From NCBI GenBank assembly GCA_033782935.1, contig JAWQEG010001444.1, positions 62,001 to 126,000 on the forward strand: a stretch of DNA of 64,000 nt, in the 5' to 3' direction. A model generated the notes under the pieces. The model made no database searches. It saw only the letters and a list, made by a program, of their open reading frames with translations, and was not told the DNA's origin. The stretch comes from Petrolisthes cinctipes. Its lineage: Eukaryota; Arthropoda; Malacostraca; Decapoda; Porcellanidae. This document shows, piece after piece, positions 1-11,031 of this stretch (the stretch's first letter is position 1; each line of letters starts with the position of its first letter). Both the position numbers and the translations under genes were made by a program.

Positions 1-138
1 AGTATTTGGGAATTACCCTCACTTCCCTCCCTCTGTGGCTGGGTACCAGTTTGGAAGTCGTGACGTGTGTGTGTGTGAGTAGCAGTTAACCTGGGCCATG
101 GTAACGGGCTTGATGAAGCCTATATCAAGTGTCGAAAG

Positions 139-174
<36 letters not shown>

Positions 175-312
175 CATGTCAATACTTCCACTGAGCAGCC
201 AAAATGATATCAATAATAATACTGGTATGTATAATCAGTCACTAACTATACCACCCATACAGGTCTCAGTATATAACAAAGGCTTACCTTATCAATCATG
301 TCTTCCTTACAG
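1..312. other. Intron sequence upstream of the first visible cyclase exon
   Basis: No exon is supported here. The stretch holds a run of about 28 A residues (147-174) and ends in a pyrimidine-rich tract and AG acceptor at 311-312. Earlier exons of the guanylate cyclase (extracellular, transmembrane and kinase-homology parts) must lie left of the window. Confidence 0.5.
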
Positions 313-456
313 ACGAAAGGGTAACCTGATGGACCACATGGTACAGATGATGGAGCAGTACAGCAAGAACCTGGAGGAGCTGGTAACAGCACGTACTCAC
401 CAACTCAGGGAAGAGGAACGCAAGACCAAGGACCTTCTACACCGCATGTTACCCTC
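313..456 (+). CDS. Receptor-type guanylate cyclase, exon a (dimerisation/signalling helix)
   Basis: First visible exon of a membrane guanylate cyclase, the family that converts GTP to cyclic GMP on the cytoplasmic side of the plasma membrane. It encodes about 48 residues of the coiled-coil linker that joins kinase-homology and cyclase domains; the signature NLMDHMVQMMEQY then LLHRMLP is typical of receptor cyclases. The acceptor is TTACAG (311-312). The donor is a GT at 457; the exon ends in phase 2 and joins the next exon as ML-P-S-T-V-A-A, matching the conserved MLP-x-SVA motif. The gene is partial because its 5' exons lie outside the window. The family call is secure; the orthologue is not, though a fly Gyc76C-like receptor is possible given the long tail. 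Confidence 0.9.
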
Positions 457-1004
457 GTGTGTACCGTTACCCTCAGTCACTTCATATACATTGTTCATAG
501 CACATACTCCACTCTTGCTTCATTCCATTCATTCCATACACATTGTTCACAGTACATAGTCTATTTTCACCTCACTCTGTACATGTCCTTCCAATACACT
601 CAAATCACTATGTATGTATACACTCCATGCATTTTCTCTCACTGCAGTTGACTTTACATCACAGCACTCCATTGATGATTAATGCTGCGAGATACTGTAC
701 TGTACTGGGGTTGGGAAGATGGGTGTCTGTATGAAGCCTTGTGCAGAGGAACCCCAAGAGATGGTGCCAGAAACTGGGTGTGGCAAATGTCCCCCAGAAA
801 ATATGATGGTGATGATGACACCTCCATATTCTTTCACTGCACCACTCATTTTCTATAATTACATTTCATTATTTTATTTGTCATTCATCTCTTTCCATTC
901 ATCCCTGTTGTCAGAAGTACAGTAATACCTAATCACATCAGCTGATTTTGAGAAATTTCATAATCACCACAAGCAGTATATTATTTTAGAGTTATAAAAG
1001 AACT

Positions 1005-1155
1005 CTGGTAAATTGGAGAGCTGCTGAATCTTCCAAACTATCCCAGGAAACAAATCACCTCAAATGTTTTTAATGAAGGATCTATTTTGTAATCTAGTTT
1101 GAAGGAATCAGGAACCCTCCAATTAACCATCAAGAGTGTCCCCCCTTCTGTGTTA
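1005..1155. repeat. Short palindromic repeat, 'CCTCCAAACTATGCC' family, copy 1
   Basis: In a cyclase intron. Contains TTCCAAACTATCCCAGGAAAC and, about 50 bp on, the inverted partner TAGTTTGAAGGAATC, plus flanking inverted bits (ATTGGAGAG / CCTCCAATT). The other copies in this window share this layout. Confidence 0.65.
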
Positions 1156-1212
1156 ATTTACTGTACATGAAATCTCTGGTGTTCCAAGAGCTAAAATACT
1201 TCCCTTGGTCAG

Positions 1213-1336
1213 GACTGTGGCGGCCAGTCTGACACAAGGCATCGCAGTGGAGCCACAAGGGTTCGACGCTGTTACTATATACTTCAGTGACATTGTGGGC
1301 TTCACTTCACTGTCTGCTGAGAGCACTCCCATACAG
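1213..1336 (+). CDS. Receptor-type guanylate cyclase, exon b (start of cyclase domain)
   Basis: Encodes the entry to the class III cyclase catalytic domain. The string [15 protein letters not shown] contains the first metal-binding Asp (in FSDIVGF). The acceptor is GGTCAG at 1207-1212; the donor GTATGA follows CAG at 1337, leaving a phase-0 junction to the next exon. The stretch reads on the plus strand in one frame with no stop. Known for the family: two Asp residues bind two Mg/Mn ions that activate the GTP 3'-OH. Confidence 0.92.
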
Positions 1337-1552
1337 GTATGATGCAAACGTTTAGTGGTTATGACTACAGTATTGTCCTATACTACTCCGTTGTTGTATT
1401 TCTTATTTATTTTAACATTTGGAAATTCATTGGTTTCCTTCCAACTGATGTTAAGGCAAGCAGCCCACTAAAATGAATTACCTAAAGTATACTATCCCCT
1501 TAAAATGAAACCGAGCAAGCAGTCATGTACCATACATTGCCCTCCCTGACAG

Positions 1553-1729
1553 GTGGTGCGGTTCCTCAACGACCTGTACACCCTGTTTGACAAGATCATC
1601 CGTGGCTACGATGTCTACAAGGTGGAGACCATCGGTGACGCCTACATGGTGGTCTCAGGACTCCCCAACCCCAATATGGGACGACATGCCGGCGAGATTG
1701 CTTCCATGGCCCTGGAACTTTTAGATGGG
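1553..1729 (+). CDS. Receptor-type guanylate cyclase, exon c (catalytic core)
   Basis: Encodes 59 residues of the catalytic core, from [13 protein letters not shown] to [26 protein letters not shown] is the hallmark of guanylate rather than adenylate cyclases: the Glu in KVETIG recognises guanine and the Asp of GDAYM is the second metal ligand. Both are intact. The acceptor is CTGACAG (ends 1552) and the donor is a strong GTGAGT at 1730. The exon is GC-richer than the introns around it, as expected for conserved coding sequence. Confidence 0.94.
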
Positions 1730-2067
1730 GTGAGTTCAGAGTGTTGGGCCATATACAAAAACAAAACATTGATGGTATTGGCGATGGCATGGTTGACTCC
1801 CTAGACAAATTACAGAACCATCGTACCAGTACTGTGCCATGGGCCATAGGCGAGAACATTGTTGATGTTATCAATGGCATGGTTTAATATCTCCCTAAAC
1901 ACAGCACAGAGCCACATTGTACCGATTCCATTCGATCGTCAACACCACGGATATTCTTGCACACGCCCTTATGTGTAATATGTCTTGTACATGCCCCTAC
2001 ATGTAATGTGTATATTTTCTAACATACAGTATTTGATGACTATACAAAGTTACAAAACAATTCACAG

Positions 2068-2225
2068 GTGCAGCACAAATTTGTGATCCACCACCAACCC
2101 CACAAGAAACTGTTTCTAAGGATTGGTCTTCACACTGGCCCAGTCATTGCTGGAGTGGTCGGCCTCACCATGCCTCGTTACTGTCTCTTTGGTGATACCG
2201 TCAACACTGCCTCCAGGATGGAAAG
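2068..2225 (+). CDS. Receptor-type guanylate cyclase, exon d (end of catalytic core)
   Basis: Continues the cyclase domain with [16 protein letters not shown] and [17 protein letters not shown]. The Cys in RYCLFG contacts the guanine base, and Asn and Arg of NTASR stabilise the transition state; all are present. The acceptor is TTCACAG (ends 2067). The donor is GTCAGT at 2226. It ends in phase 2 (AG) and joins C at 3704 to make the Ser of the conserved RMESNG motif. Confidence 0.93.
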
Positions 2226-2279
2226 GTCAGTGTGGAATAGTAGAGATGGGACAGATATGGTTTAATGTAAAAAGATGTA

Positions 2280-3410
2280 CAGTAGGTTCGCATATTGCGG
2301 TGTTCTCAATGCACGATTCACCTATTGAGCGACTAACCCCAAATCTGCACCTTTTATTATCTTACACGCGATGCTTCCACAGTGCACGTTTTTGTGGCCA
2401 AGAGTGGCCCAAATCTGTGTCTAAATCCGGTTTCCATGTGACACTAGCTGCTCCCCCAAACCCACGCTACAACCAACCGCTCCCCCCAGCTGGCTTCTCC
2501 CTCTCAATCGGTCAGTCTCCCACTCCCTCGCGCCATTTGTACCCCTCTCTCTATTGTCACTGACCTGTTGCCCCAATCCTACACCCTACCAACCAACACC
2601 TGCCTTCACCATGCCAACAGTTGAGCATAAGAAGAAATTCCTGTCACACGCTCTGAAGTTTCAAGTGATTAACTAATTATTTATCAAGAGCTACCTCCCC
2701 CCAGCTGCAAAACAGAGCCATTTTTTTTAGTAGGGGAGGGTTGGGGTGGTCTAAGCTCTGGCCACCAGCCCACGCGGGCTAGAGTCAATGTTACCACAGT
2801 CAGTTCCCAAATTCTAGCCCAGGCCTTTCCAGTGTTACCATCGCCATGGCTGTATATAGCCCGTGCAGGCTATTATGCGAATTGTGAGGAGTTATAGTGT
2901 TTCTGCTCTCAACTGGTGAAGTCATGCCAATAACCCAGCAATCATTTTGATGGAGCGGTATCTCGCTATCTTCATTATGCGTTCAGTTGTGTCCGCCCTT
3001 GACATTGAAGGGTTTATGTACGAAGTGAATGAGATCAATATTGAACGCAATGCTTGTGGGAGTGGTGGCGTGGTGGCAGGTGAGGGTAGTGGCGCAACCT
3101 TGGGAGGTGCAGCGGGGACCCCGATATAGTGAACCCCATCTCACACTTCTAGTGTGCTTCTGTACTATTATTTTTTTGGTAACAACTTATATTCATTGCT
3201 ACACTGACTCATATTCAAATCACAATTACCAAATACTGTACTGTACCCTGCATATTGGCATATAAGATCTCTGTAAATTGTCAGTATGAGGCAGTGGCCG
3301 CCCATAAGTAATTTTCCCCATATATATATGTACCGGTATTCATACTATGTGATTTTTGTGTATGCAAGTCCCTCTGTTGCCCAAATTGTTTCGCAATATG
3401 TGAACCTACT
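2280..3410. mobile_element. Candidate pogo/Tigger-like non-autonomous element in a cyclase intron
   Basis: The left end AGTAGGTTCGCATATTGCGG (near 2281) recurs as an inverted copy near 3393-3412 (TCGCAATATGTGAACCTACT), giving roughly 20-bp terminal inverted repeats around about 1.1 kb. Both ends are flanked by TGTACA-like sequence containing TA, compatible with a TA target site. The interior has no transposase that I recognise. The assignment to pogo/Tigger rests only on the TIR style and TA flank and is tentative. Confidence 0.4.
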
Positions 3411-3703
3411 TTATGTACAGAGTGTATGGGATGAGTGTGGCATAGTGTGTCACAAGTATAGGAAGGATTTTAAAAAGTGTATGAGAATATGAGTGAGAGG
3501 ATGAATTTAGAGTGGATAGTTGTATAATTGTTAAAACTTATGCCATCAACCACTTCAAATTATATTGTCATTTTTTTCAGCACTTTAACTCAAATTGTGG
3601 TATATAGCAATTTTCTAGATGAGAATACTGTACCTAGAGAGTATATTACTGGGTAAATGTATTTGAATGTAAAAATATTGTGACTGTTCCTGGCCACCCA
3701 CAG

Positions 3704-3985
3704 CAATGGTGAGGCGCTGAGAATTCACATCTCTGAGCCATGCTACAAGGCGCTGGAGAAACTAGATGGGTATATAATGGAGAAACGCGGCTTGGTTCCC
3801 ATGAAGGGCAAGGGAGAAGTGTTAACATACTGGCTCAACGGTGCCACCCCAATGGCCATCCAGTCCAGGGACCGTAGCGAGGCACTCTCACCACCCCTCC
3901 TCCAGCTTAATGAATGTGACGGAGAGTTTAGAAGGAGAAGTCCGAGACTAGATGCCTTTAGTGCACGGACCTCCAGCATACCAAG
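3704..3985 (+). CDS. Receptor-type guanylate cyclase, exon e (domain end and start of tail)
   Basis: Encodes NGEALRIHISEPCYKALEKLDGY and MKGKGEVLTYWLNG, the invariant C-terminal end of receptor guanylate cyclase domains, then begins a polar tail (about 47 residues in this exon) rich in Ser, Arg and Pro. The acceptor is ACCCACAG (ends 3703). The donor GTCTGT is at 3986, phase 2, matching the next exon, which supplies G to make Arg. No stop or frameshift is seen. Confidence 0.93.
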
Positions 3986-4209
3986 GTCTGTAGAGGAGCA
4001 ACTCTTGCTTTGTATTTGTGAGGATATTCTATATAATGTGTAGCATATCACCATAGTCGATGATATTTTCAGTCTCATTCCAGTTATTATTAATTAGAGA
4101 GGATGAATGAAGCACAGAAGCTGAACATTAATGCAAATGCAAATTACAGTTGGTAGATAAATTCAGGAAAATTTTACTAAAATGTTTAATGGTTCTCTGT
4201 TGCCTTCAG

Positions 4210-4777
4210 GAATTTGGAGGATCCTGGTGACATCAATGGAGGGTTGGCACGCTTTGCTGAGACTCGTGACTCTCCGCGCTCAGAGATATTCTACCGACGT
4301 CGCTACAGCACAAACTTCCGCACATCAAGTGTGGACAACACCCCACGAGGCAGTTTGCTGTGCCCCCCCAAGGCAGAAGGAGAGGGAGACGTCCACCAAA
4401 GCATCAGCATGGATGACCTACACCATTCAGGAATCTCCCTTGAGATTCCTGCACTTAGGAAGACAGTCAATGAGGCCACACCTTCTTCTTCTGAACCCAC
4501 CCTACCCATTGAGGACCGGCGAGGGGTCAACTTTAGCCCTTTGGCTACCAACAGTGACAATCTTGGTGCCAATCAGGGTCAGGGCGAGAGGGAGCCCATG
4601 TTAAATGGTGCTGGGGAGGAGGAAACTGAAGACCAGGCATCCCATCGAGGTGACAACAGTCCTCACCTCTCCCAGGCCAGCACCAAGCGTCTACCCAAGA
4701 TCCATTCATTATTAGTGGACATGTTTGGACAGGGGCTTACGGTCAATGGAGTGAGGAGGAGTGGGAATCTTGTTTAG
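4210..4777 (+). CDS. Receptor-type guanylate cyclase, last coding exon (C-terminal tail)
   Basis: Last exon: 188 residues of a low-complexity, Ser/Pro/Glu-rich tail ending in TAG at 4775-4777. Together with exon e the tail after the cyclase domain is about 235 residues. That is long compared with vertebrate natriuretic receptors, which end soon after the domain, and recalls Drosophila Gyc76C, whose extended tail binds a PDZ adaptor. The final residues here are SGNLV; a terminal Val would suit a PDZ ligand, but position -2 is Asn, so this is not a classical class I motif. The acceptor is TGCCTTCAG (ends 4209). The conserved block KRLPKIHSLLVDMFGQG near the end may be a functional tail motif. 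Confidence 0.88.
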
Positions 4778-5162
4778 TGTAAGGCCGCCATACTGATGTC
4801 CCAACCCGCCATTTTGTGTCCTAGTGTTAGTGTTAAGGGTGAACTCTGGAAGACAGAAAGAGTTGTTGTGGCAAACAAAACAAGCCACTCCCTTGTTAGT
4901 CAGTGTGTTTGTGTATGTATGTGTTTATGTGTGTGTGAGAGGGGGTGTCAGTAATGCTGCAGTTACCCAGTTATATTTAATTGCTCATTGGAATGCACAC
5001 AAAGAAATGTAGTTGTATTATAGGTTCTTTAGTTTTAAAAAATATTCCAAAACTTGCCTGAGGTTTTAGTAAGGTGTTGAGGAGACAGTAATGGCACAAG
5101 AGTCAGTGGATACTGGGAGAGGAGGGAAGAGGAGAGTCAATGAGAGGTGATGAATGGAGAAG
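4778..5162 (+). other. 3' untranslated region of the guanylate cyclase
   Basis: Non-coding sequence after the cyclase stop, with a short TG-rich microsatellite around 4900-4940. The UTR probably runs on; the first clear AATAAA hexamers are at 5566-5575. Confidence 0.5.
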
Positions 5163-5164
5163 TA

Positions 5165-5354
5165 CACTCGCGGTCAGAAGTTGTGTCCTGATCCCTTGGT
5201 ATGATGAATCGCAACCAGGCGAAGTTTGAAGGTTCGAACAACGGTACATTGTGAGGAAAGATGTGCAGTGTGCACCGTTGTTTGAACCTTTGAGCCTCGT
5301 CTGGTTGTGATTCATCGTGTCAGGGAGTTGGGACACAACTTCTGACTGCGAGTA
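5165..5354. mobile_element. Tc1/mariner-type MITE (190 bp, TA target)
   Basis: A near-complete palindrome. The left arm begins CACTCGCGGTCAGAAGTTGT and the right arm ends in its complement; the arms match over about 85 bp with scattered mismatches. TA dinucleotides flank both ends (5163-5164, 5355-5356), the signature of Tc1/mariner insertion. It has no coding capacity and lies in the probable 3' UTR of the cyclase, so a transcript could fold it into a long hairpin. Confidence 0.75.
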
Positions 5355-5565
5355 TACATACTGGAGGAGGAATCTTCTGTGTTATGTGTTGTGAAGTATA
5401 TTGACAAGAAGGATGGTGCGAGGCTGTGAGAAATATGGTATGATTTAGGATGCACTAGTCAAGATTATTGTACAGTAGAGAATCGGTTTCAAGGTTACTA
5501 TAAGGCCATTAACATCACAGTGCTTCTGGATGTATAGTATAGTCACCAGACACCTAGGACTGATA

Positions 5566-5575
5566 AATAAATAAA
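5566..5575 (+). promoter_or_regulatory. Candidate polyadenylation signal(s) for the guanylate cyclase
   Basis: Two overlapping AATAAA hexamers sit about 790 bp after the cyclase stop. Another is at 6956-6961. Which one is used cannot be told from sequence. Confidence 0.3.
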
Positions 5576-8297
5576 ATAATACCAAGCTGTTTTTATTTAT
5601 GGTGGTTTGTGGTATTAATATACAAACAAATGGGTGGTGAACCTCACTGTTCATCAGCAGCCATGTAAAACAACACAGTGAGACATTGAATGAAAAAGAC
5701 ATCTTGCTTTAATTCTTATCTGTCCTAGTTGTGCAGATATTATGGCTCACGACTACAGTTCCCCAAGCACAAAGCTGTCACATCTTGATGTGTGTGTTTG
5801 CTGGCATGGAAGTGGCATTTGGAAATGCAGCCCTTTTTGCAAGCTCTTCTCATTCCTAAGTGGCCATCAGAACTCCAGTCCATGGATATAAATGTGAGGA
5901 AGGCTGTTTTCAAATTTTTCATTCATTGTGTCATTTTTATCGCGTAGAAGGTGTAGCAAAATCTTTTTGAATGTTTGTATATGAATAGGAAAATTCAAAT
6001 ATTTGTCAATTGGTTCTTATTTCCTCACACATACATCAGGTTATAACATAGGAATGAGCTATGCATAATATAGCTAATGCAAGATCACCCAGTATGGAAT
6101 TAGAGATGAGGCCACGTTTGTGAGAGATGTTTTGGGACTTTCCATAGAAGAGGGTGCACACTTAATTTACTCCATTTGTAGTCTGTGTAAAAATGGCTGC
6201 AGTTATCACAAGCATCCATAGTCAGTCATGTGATGTATTCCCAAATTTTAGCTACATATTACCTGTACCGAGATCTGTTATGGAAATACTGTACAGTAGT
6301 TTGAAAGATTTTATCACAGGCCCAAGAAAAAGGACAAAAGTTATTGCAAAGAGTCCCATTAGAAGTGATCAAGTTGGTGGAAAGTGATGAAATGTGAAAT
6401 GCTGCAAGTGTTACCAGATACTTAAACATATTTTTGTGTTGCATCAATAATGACGGTTGATTTGTTTTGCAAAATGTTAATTTAAGATGACTGTATATTG
6501 CAGTCAGTTATAAGTACACTGAAGAGAAAGAGACTGGTTTATTGCTAGTGTTGTAGTGAAATGACACTGAAATTTGCATTAGTGTAAATTGAAACATAAT
6601 TATGGTATTGTATATAAAAGTGGCATAAAGTGTTTGCAGGAATACAAGTAGGGATAGTAATGAATTTTGTGATTGCAGATGAAAAAGATAAAGTGTATAG
6701 TGACATGGCATACACAATATTTTGGACATCCACACTGAGGTAATTGTGTTTGTTGGTAGTGTAAGTCAAAATTTAACCTGTATCCACACATAGCAAAGTC
6801 CAGAGTTGTTTGCCTCATGCTAATCAAAGACGTTATTTCAGGAAGGTGGCCGGGCATTTAGTAACCCAGTGCATGTGGTTGTCTGCCTGGGATTTGGGAG
6901 TTGAGGGACATACTGTAGTTTTATTTTTAGATTGTTGTTGAGGCAGTATACAAAAAATAAATGTGTAAAAGTTATGGCTTTAGGTGATGAGAGTGAATGG
7001 AGTGATGCCTCCATACAGTTTACATGGTGCTGTTATACTTCTCATCCTCATCACTTGACCCCGTGACTTTTTTTGTGTATGGCCAGAGGCTGTGTTATTG
7101 CTTATTGGTCTTCCCTTCTTTTATGTTATATTGTGTATAGTTTATTATTTCCCCTATGTGTTGTTGATTATTGTATTTCTTTCCCTCTGATGATATGACT
7201 GCCTTATAGTTTTACCTGATTTTTTACTTTGATATGTGTTGTTATGCCTTCTTGTGACATTTTACCGCCAGTTTCTTATCCATCTGATAACTTTTGTCTT
7301 ACTTGGCCTTTTTCTATCCATTTGTCATAGTAAACACTTAGCCAGTGACTGACCCAGCCCTCTTGGACACCCATATCCTTTATTCCTACCACACTCTCTG
7401 CTCTCACATTTCATCCCTTGGTCTCTGTCTCAACCTCCTGTCTCCCCCTTTTTCTTAAATTTCCACTTTTTTTCTGAGCAACTGACACCCCTTGCCTGCT
7501 CTCCCTATGTTTCTCCTTCAGTTGGTTTCCCTCTACCTAGAAAAGCCATACCCTCTGCCCTTCTTCCTTCCAACAACTCCTGCTCCCCTCGTGGTTCCCA
7601 ATACCCCAATACTAATTCTAAGGTCCACAGTCTCTAGACTGGCCTCTTCTGGTGGCCAGAACTGCCCCCAGTCTCGTGCCATACTCGCACCTGGGCATTT
7701 TCATTTCCTCAGTGTGGTGGCCTCGCCACACCACACCACATCACTCTGCCACTTGTAAACAAAACCTTTCTGAACCCATTGCTATGGACAGATAATCGCA
7801 GGAACTTGTAATGCTTTGAAACTACTGTACAAGTGGATGCTCAACTGACATGCCCTCAAAAATTGATATATTTTAAAATACACTACATTATTTCAGAAGC
7901 TGATGTGTCTAGGAATGGATGCACTAGGTAATATGAAGATCTCAATGTGATAGTGCATATGGAATAGTGTAGTGTGTCTGTGAAGTTGTAGTTTATTAGG
8001 GTATTGGCATAAGGTAGCATTTGATTATAGAATACTTATATATGAAGCTTTAATTAAAGATCTACTTAAACCCACTACTATAGAAACATGGCTCTAAAAC
8101 AACCTACCATGGCCGTTGAGAACTTACAAGAATTAAATTTGTACCTCACAGACCTATATGACTCCAGAGGACTCATAGCAGTTACTGTATAACATTTGCT
8201 TGAGATGATAGGTAGGTTATGGCAGAAGGAATATTTTATCATTATTGAAGGTAAAACAGCATGTTCATATGTCATAGCATATTTTTCCTGCAATACT
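5576..8297. other. Intergenic or distal 3' UTR, no gene seen
   Basis: AT-rich plus-strand sequence with short accidental reading frames. A pyrimidine-rich block at about 7370-7760 gives a frame (7492-7758) that resembles nothing I know. No splice-linked exons or repeats with clear ends were found. Confidence 0.4.
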
Positions 8298-8329
8298 CAT
8301 ACTCAATGAGCTTATGCTCATTGAGTATG
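8298..8329. repeat. Perfect 14-bp inverted repeat with 4-bp loop
   Basis: CATACTCAATGAGC, loop TTAT, then the exact complement. It is a compact perfect hairpin in otherwise featureless AT-rich DNA, followed by a purine run. Confidence 0.8.
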
Positions 8330-8784
8330 AAGAAAGAAAGAAAAAAAAAACGGGTTAAACGATGAAATATTTTGCATCTTGACTGTAGTTTCACTAGTGT
8401 GATGTAAAAATTAAAATTTATCTGATTACCTTTACTGGAGTTTACTCGCATTGGGTTGGTACTATAGCAAATTAGGTACTGCACTGTACAGAATAATGAA
8501 CATTGTATCCAGCTGTTGAGATTTGCATTCTAAAATGAGAATCATGAATATTGACTATGCATGGTGGTAGAAACTGAGTGAGCATAATGGAAATGGGGTG
8601 AGTAGGCTACAGTAAAGTGGAAATGGACTGAGTGTGATGAAAACTGAGTTGCCTGCAAATCAACCACAGCCTTGGGGTCAGAGTGAACACAAAGCAAAGC
8701 AACACTTGCTCTCACCATCAAATTTATATCTTCCTTACAATGTGCAATGCCAGAGCAAGTGCTGTGTTGCAACTCTCAAAGGGG

Positions 8785-9095
8785 TGATTAGTAAGGTGCA
8801 AGTGAATTGGAGGCTTCTGATTCTTTCAAACTGCCAAGAAGACTCAGATAACTATAGGCAGGTGTCTGTTTTGTAGCACAGTTTGAAGGAATCCGTAGGT
8901 TACAATTTACCAACAGCATCTTTTCCCCTTGGGGGGGGGGGGTATTGAAAGTTGGGGAATTGGAGGGCAATTGATTCCTCTAATGTATACCTACCACAAA
9001 ACAAACAGATCCCCCGTTAAGATCACCAAGATTGTTTCCCAGCATAGTTTGAAGGAATCAATAGCCCTCCATTTCAATGACTAGAGATGTTCCTC
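8785..9095. repeat. Short palindromic repeat family, two adjacent copies
   Basis: Copy 2 (8785-8935) and copy 3 (8940-9095) stand head to tail. Each has an AATTGGAGG left shoulder, a TGATTC(T/C)TT/CC left arm, a centre related to CAGATCCCC, and a GTTTGAAGGAATC right arm. A run of ten or more G residues (8932-8942) separates them. Confidence 0.6.
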
Positions 9096-9439
9096 ATAAA
9101 CACATTTCATTTTACATAGTGTATCTCATTATTACCACGGTAGCAAGTTCTGTTCGTAATATTAAGGTAGTTTTTTTTTCTTCTATAGAGGGGGAATGAG
9201 AGTGAGAGAGTATAAGCTTCTTTGTATGTGTTGTGTGTGGGTGTGAGACTGAGAGATAAATGGTCTATGCAGTGACGATTCCTGCAGATCAAAAGCGATG
9301 TATTTTGGTGCTATTTATATACTGTTGAAATCTTGACCTTGCCAAGTAGGATATATATAGTTTTTACAATTTTTAAATATAAAGAATTGTCTTATGTCTG
9401 CGGCAAATACCTCACTTCAGGCTTAGGGCCGTGTGCAGG

Positions 9440-9560
9440 AATATTTGCGGTGTTGATGATGGCATGGTCCTGGTACGATGGCCCTGCATTGTGTCTAGGT
9501 AGTCATTGTACTGGTACCACGCCATAGTCAACACCATCAATGTTGTTGTATACGATCCTT
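9440..9560. repeat. Second palindromic repeat type, related to 1768-1890
   Basis: GGTGTTGATGATGGCATGG pairs with the inverted CCATAGTCAACACCATCAA about 80 bp away, with CTGGTACGATGG / CATTGTACTGGTACC inside. A diverged relative lies in the cyclase intron at about 1768-1890 (TTGATGGTATTGGCGATGGC ... ATCGTACCAGTACTGTGCC). Confidence 0.5.
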
Positions 9561-9999
9561 ACATTGCTGGCAGGTGTGGGGATTATTATTGTTTCTTCAC
9601 CAAATGGTCATGACTCACAACACAAAGAATAGGAAGCATAGAACAGCTCCCTCTCACTATAGTTTGTGGATTTGTACAGGTATTTGAATTACACCTTTTA
9701 GCAGAAATATTACAGTATACTAACAGTATTTAAAGTACAGTGACATTATGGAATCAAATTAAATAAAAGTTAGCAACTAAGCATCTAAAGAGCTTGCAAT
9801 TCACTACCACTCCTTAGTTATTTATAAAAAAATAGAAAGAAGTGTACTCATTCCGGGAAAAAAAAATGTACAGCATATTGTGACATTTTATGAGACTTAC
9901 TTTTCCCTTTACCTTCCTAAGAAACTGTAAGGCTTTCTTCAGTCTTCCTTTCCCTCTTCCCTTGGGTTCCTTAATGCCTGACCATGTGGTGGAGACGAT

Positions 10000-10249
10000 G
10001 GGCCAATTCCAGAGTGGTTTGTTTTGGTTTGCAAGCACCCTAGTGAAAGAAACTGAATTACATAAATGACTCATGAGTGAATTATTGGATGAATTTGATG
10101 ACTCCATCATCAAACTGGGGTAATAATGGAACTACCTGACAGATTCTGTGGATATGGATACTGAGTTTGTTGTTGGATATAATTAAGACTGACAAGTGTG
10201 GTTGGTTGGGGAGGATCCTAACAAACTAAAGCCACTGTGGAATCGGCCC
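10000..10249. mobile_element. MITE with GGGCCRATTCCACAGT ends, copy 1
   Basis: A 250-bp element whose left end GGGCCAATTCCAGAGTGG is mirrored by CCACTGTGGAATCGGCCC at the right end. Inside, TTGCAAGCA..CTAGTGAAAGAA aligns with the second copy at 10800. No coding capacity. The superfamily is unclear because I could not define a target duplication. Confidence 0.6.
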
Positions 10250-10279
10250 TATATAGCCTGGTAGAGAATTCATTACCAG

Positions 10280-10450
10280 GGTATGACTTAAGGAGATAGT
10301 ATACCTCTTGTCCATTAAAACGCCTTGATTCCTTCAACATATGCCAGGAAACATGACTAGATTAACAAAAATAATGGTGTTCTATTACTTGGAATAATTT
10401 GGAGGAATCATTTGCTCCAGCTTTACCACCACTGTAATATAACCCCCTAA
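10280..10450. repeat. Short palindromic repeat family, copy 4
   Basis: CTTGATTCCTTCAACATATG and GCCAGGAAACATGAC pair loosely with AATAATTTGGAGGAATCATT and TGCTCCAGCTTTACC. The left shoulder begins TTAAGGAGATAGTA. Confidence 0.6.
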
Positions 10451-10799
10451 CCTTGTATAAAATTTATAAATAAAATGATTCACCTTTATAATTATACAGT
10501 AGGTAATGCAGTGCTGGGAAAGGAAAGTTCACAGTGCTCTATATTATGGAATAAATTAATTATGTACTGTAACTGTTAATTTGATTGTTAAAGGGTTCAT
10601 ATGCTTGCATTAATATCCCACACACATACCAGTTTCACCCAATTATAATATTCCAGATATTTATAATCAAATTATCGGACCCCACCAACTCTGCCCACAG
10701 ACTAAAAGGCAAATTTTTGGGTGGAAGTAGATTAATGATACCAGCCACAATGTCTTCCAGGCCTAGGGTGGTGGTCAATCCCAATCAATGAGTTATTCT

Positions 10800-11031
10800 G
10801 GGTCGATTCCACAGTCATTCGTAGTGGTTTGTAAGCAGTCAAACGAAAGAATCTTAGCCGTGTAAATGACATGGCTGAATTATTTATTGAATTTGGTGAG
10901 TAAACTATGCAGTGATTATCATTATCTAACTGTTTAATAGATTTTGTGAATGCGGATAGTCAGCTTTTGGAAAATAATGAAGCCTGGTTGGTTAGGAAGC
11001 TAACAAACGAATACAACTGTGGAATTGACCC
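10800..11031. mobile_element. MITE with GGGTCRATTCCACAGT ends, copy 2
   Basis: Left end GGGTCGATTCCACAGTCATT, right end ACTGTGGAATTGACCC inverted. 232 bp, the same family and orientation as 10000-10249, from which it has diverged. A third copy near 18838-19225 was split by another insertion. Confidence 0.6.

Noticed and set aside
98..559. 153-codon frame starting at 98
   Set aside because: Only 313-456 is the cyclase exon; the rest is intron including a poly(A) run, and the frame runs past a clear donor.
2123..2563. 146-codon frame overlapping the cyclase exon
   Set aside because: Out of frame with the conserved [10 protein letters not shown] segment and extends into a candidate transposon.
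7492..7758. Pro/Leu-rich 88-codon frame
   Set aside because: Pyrimidine-rich low complexity, no splice context or family resemblance.
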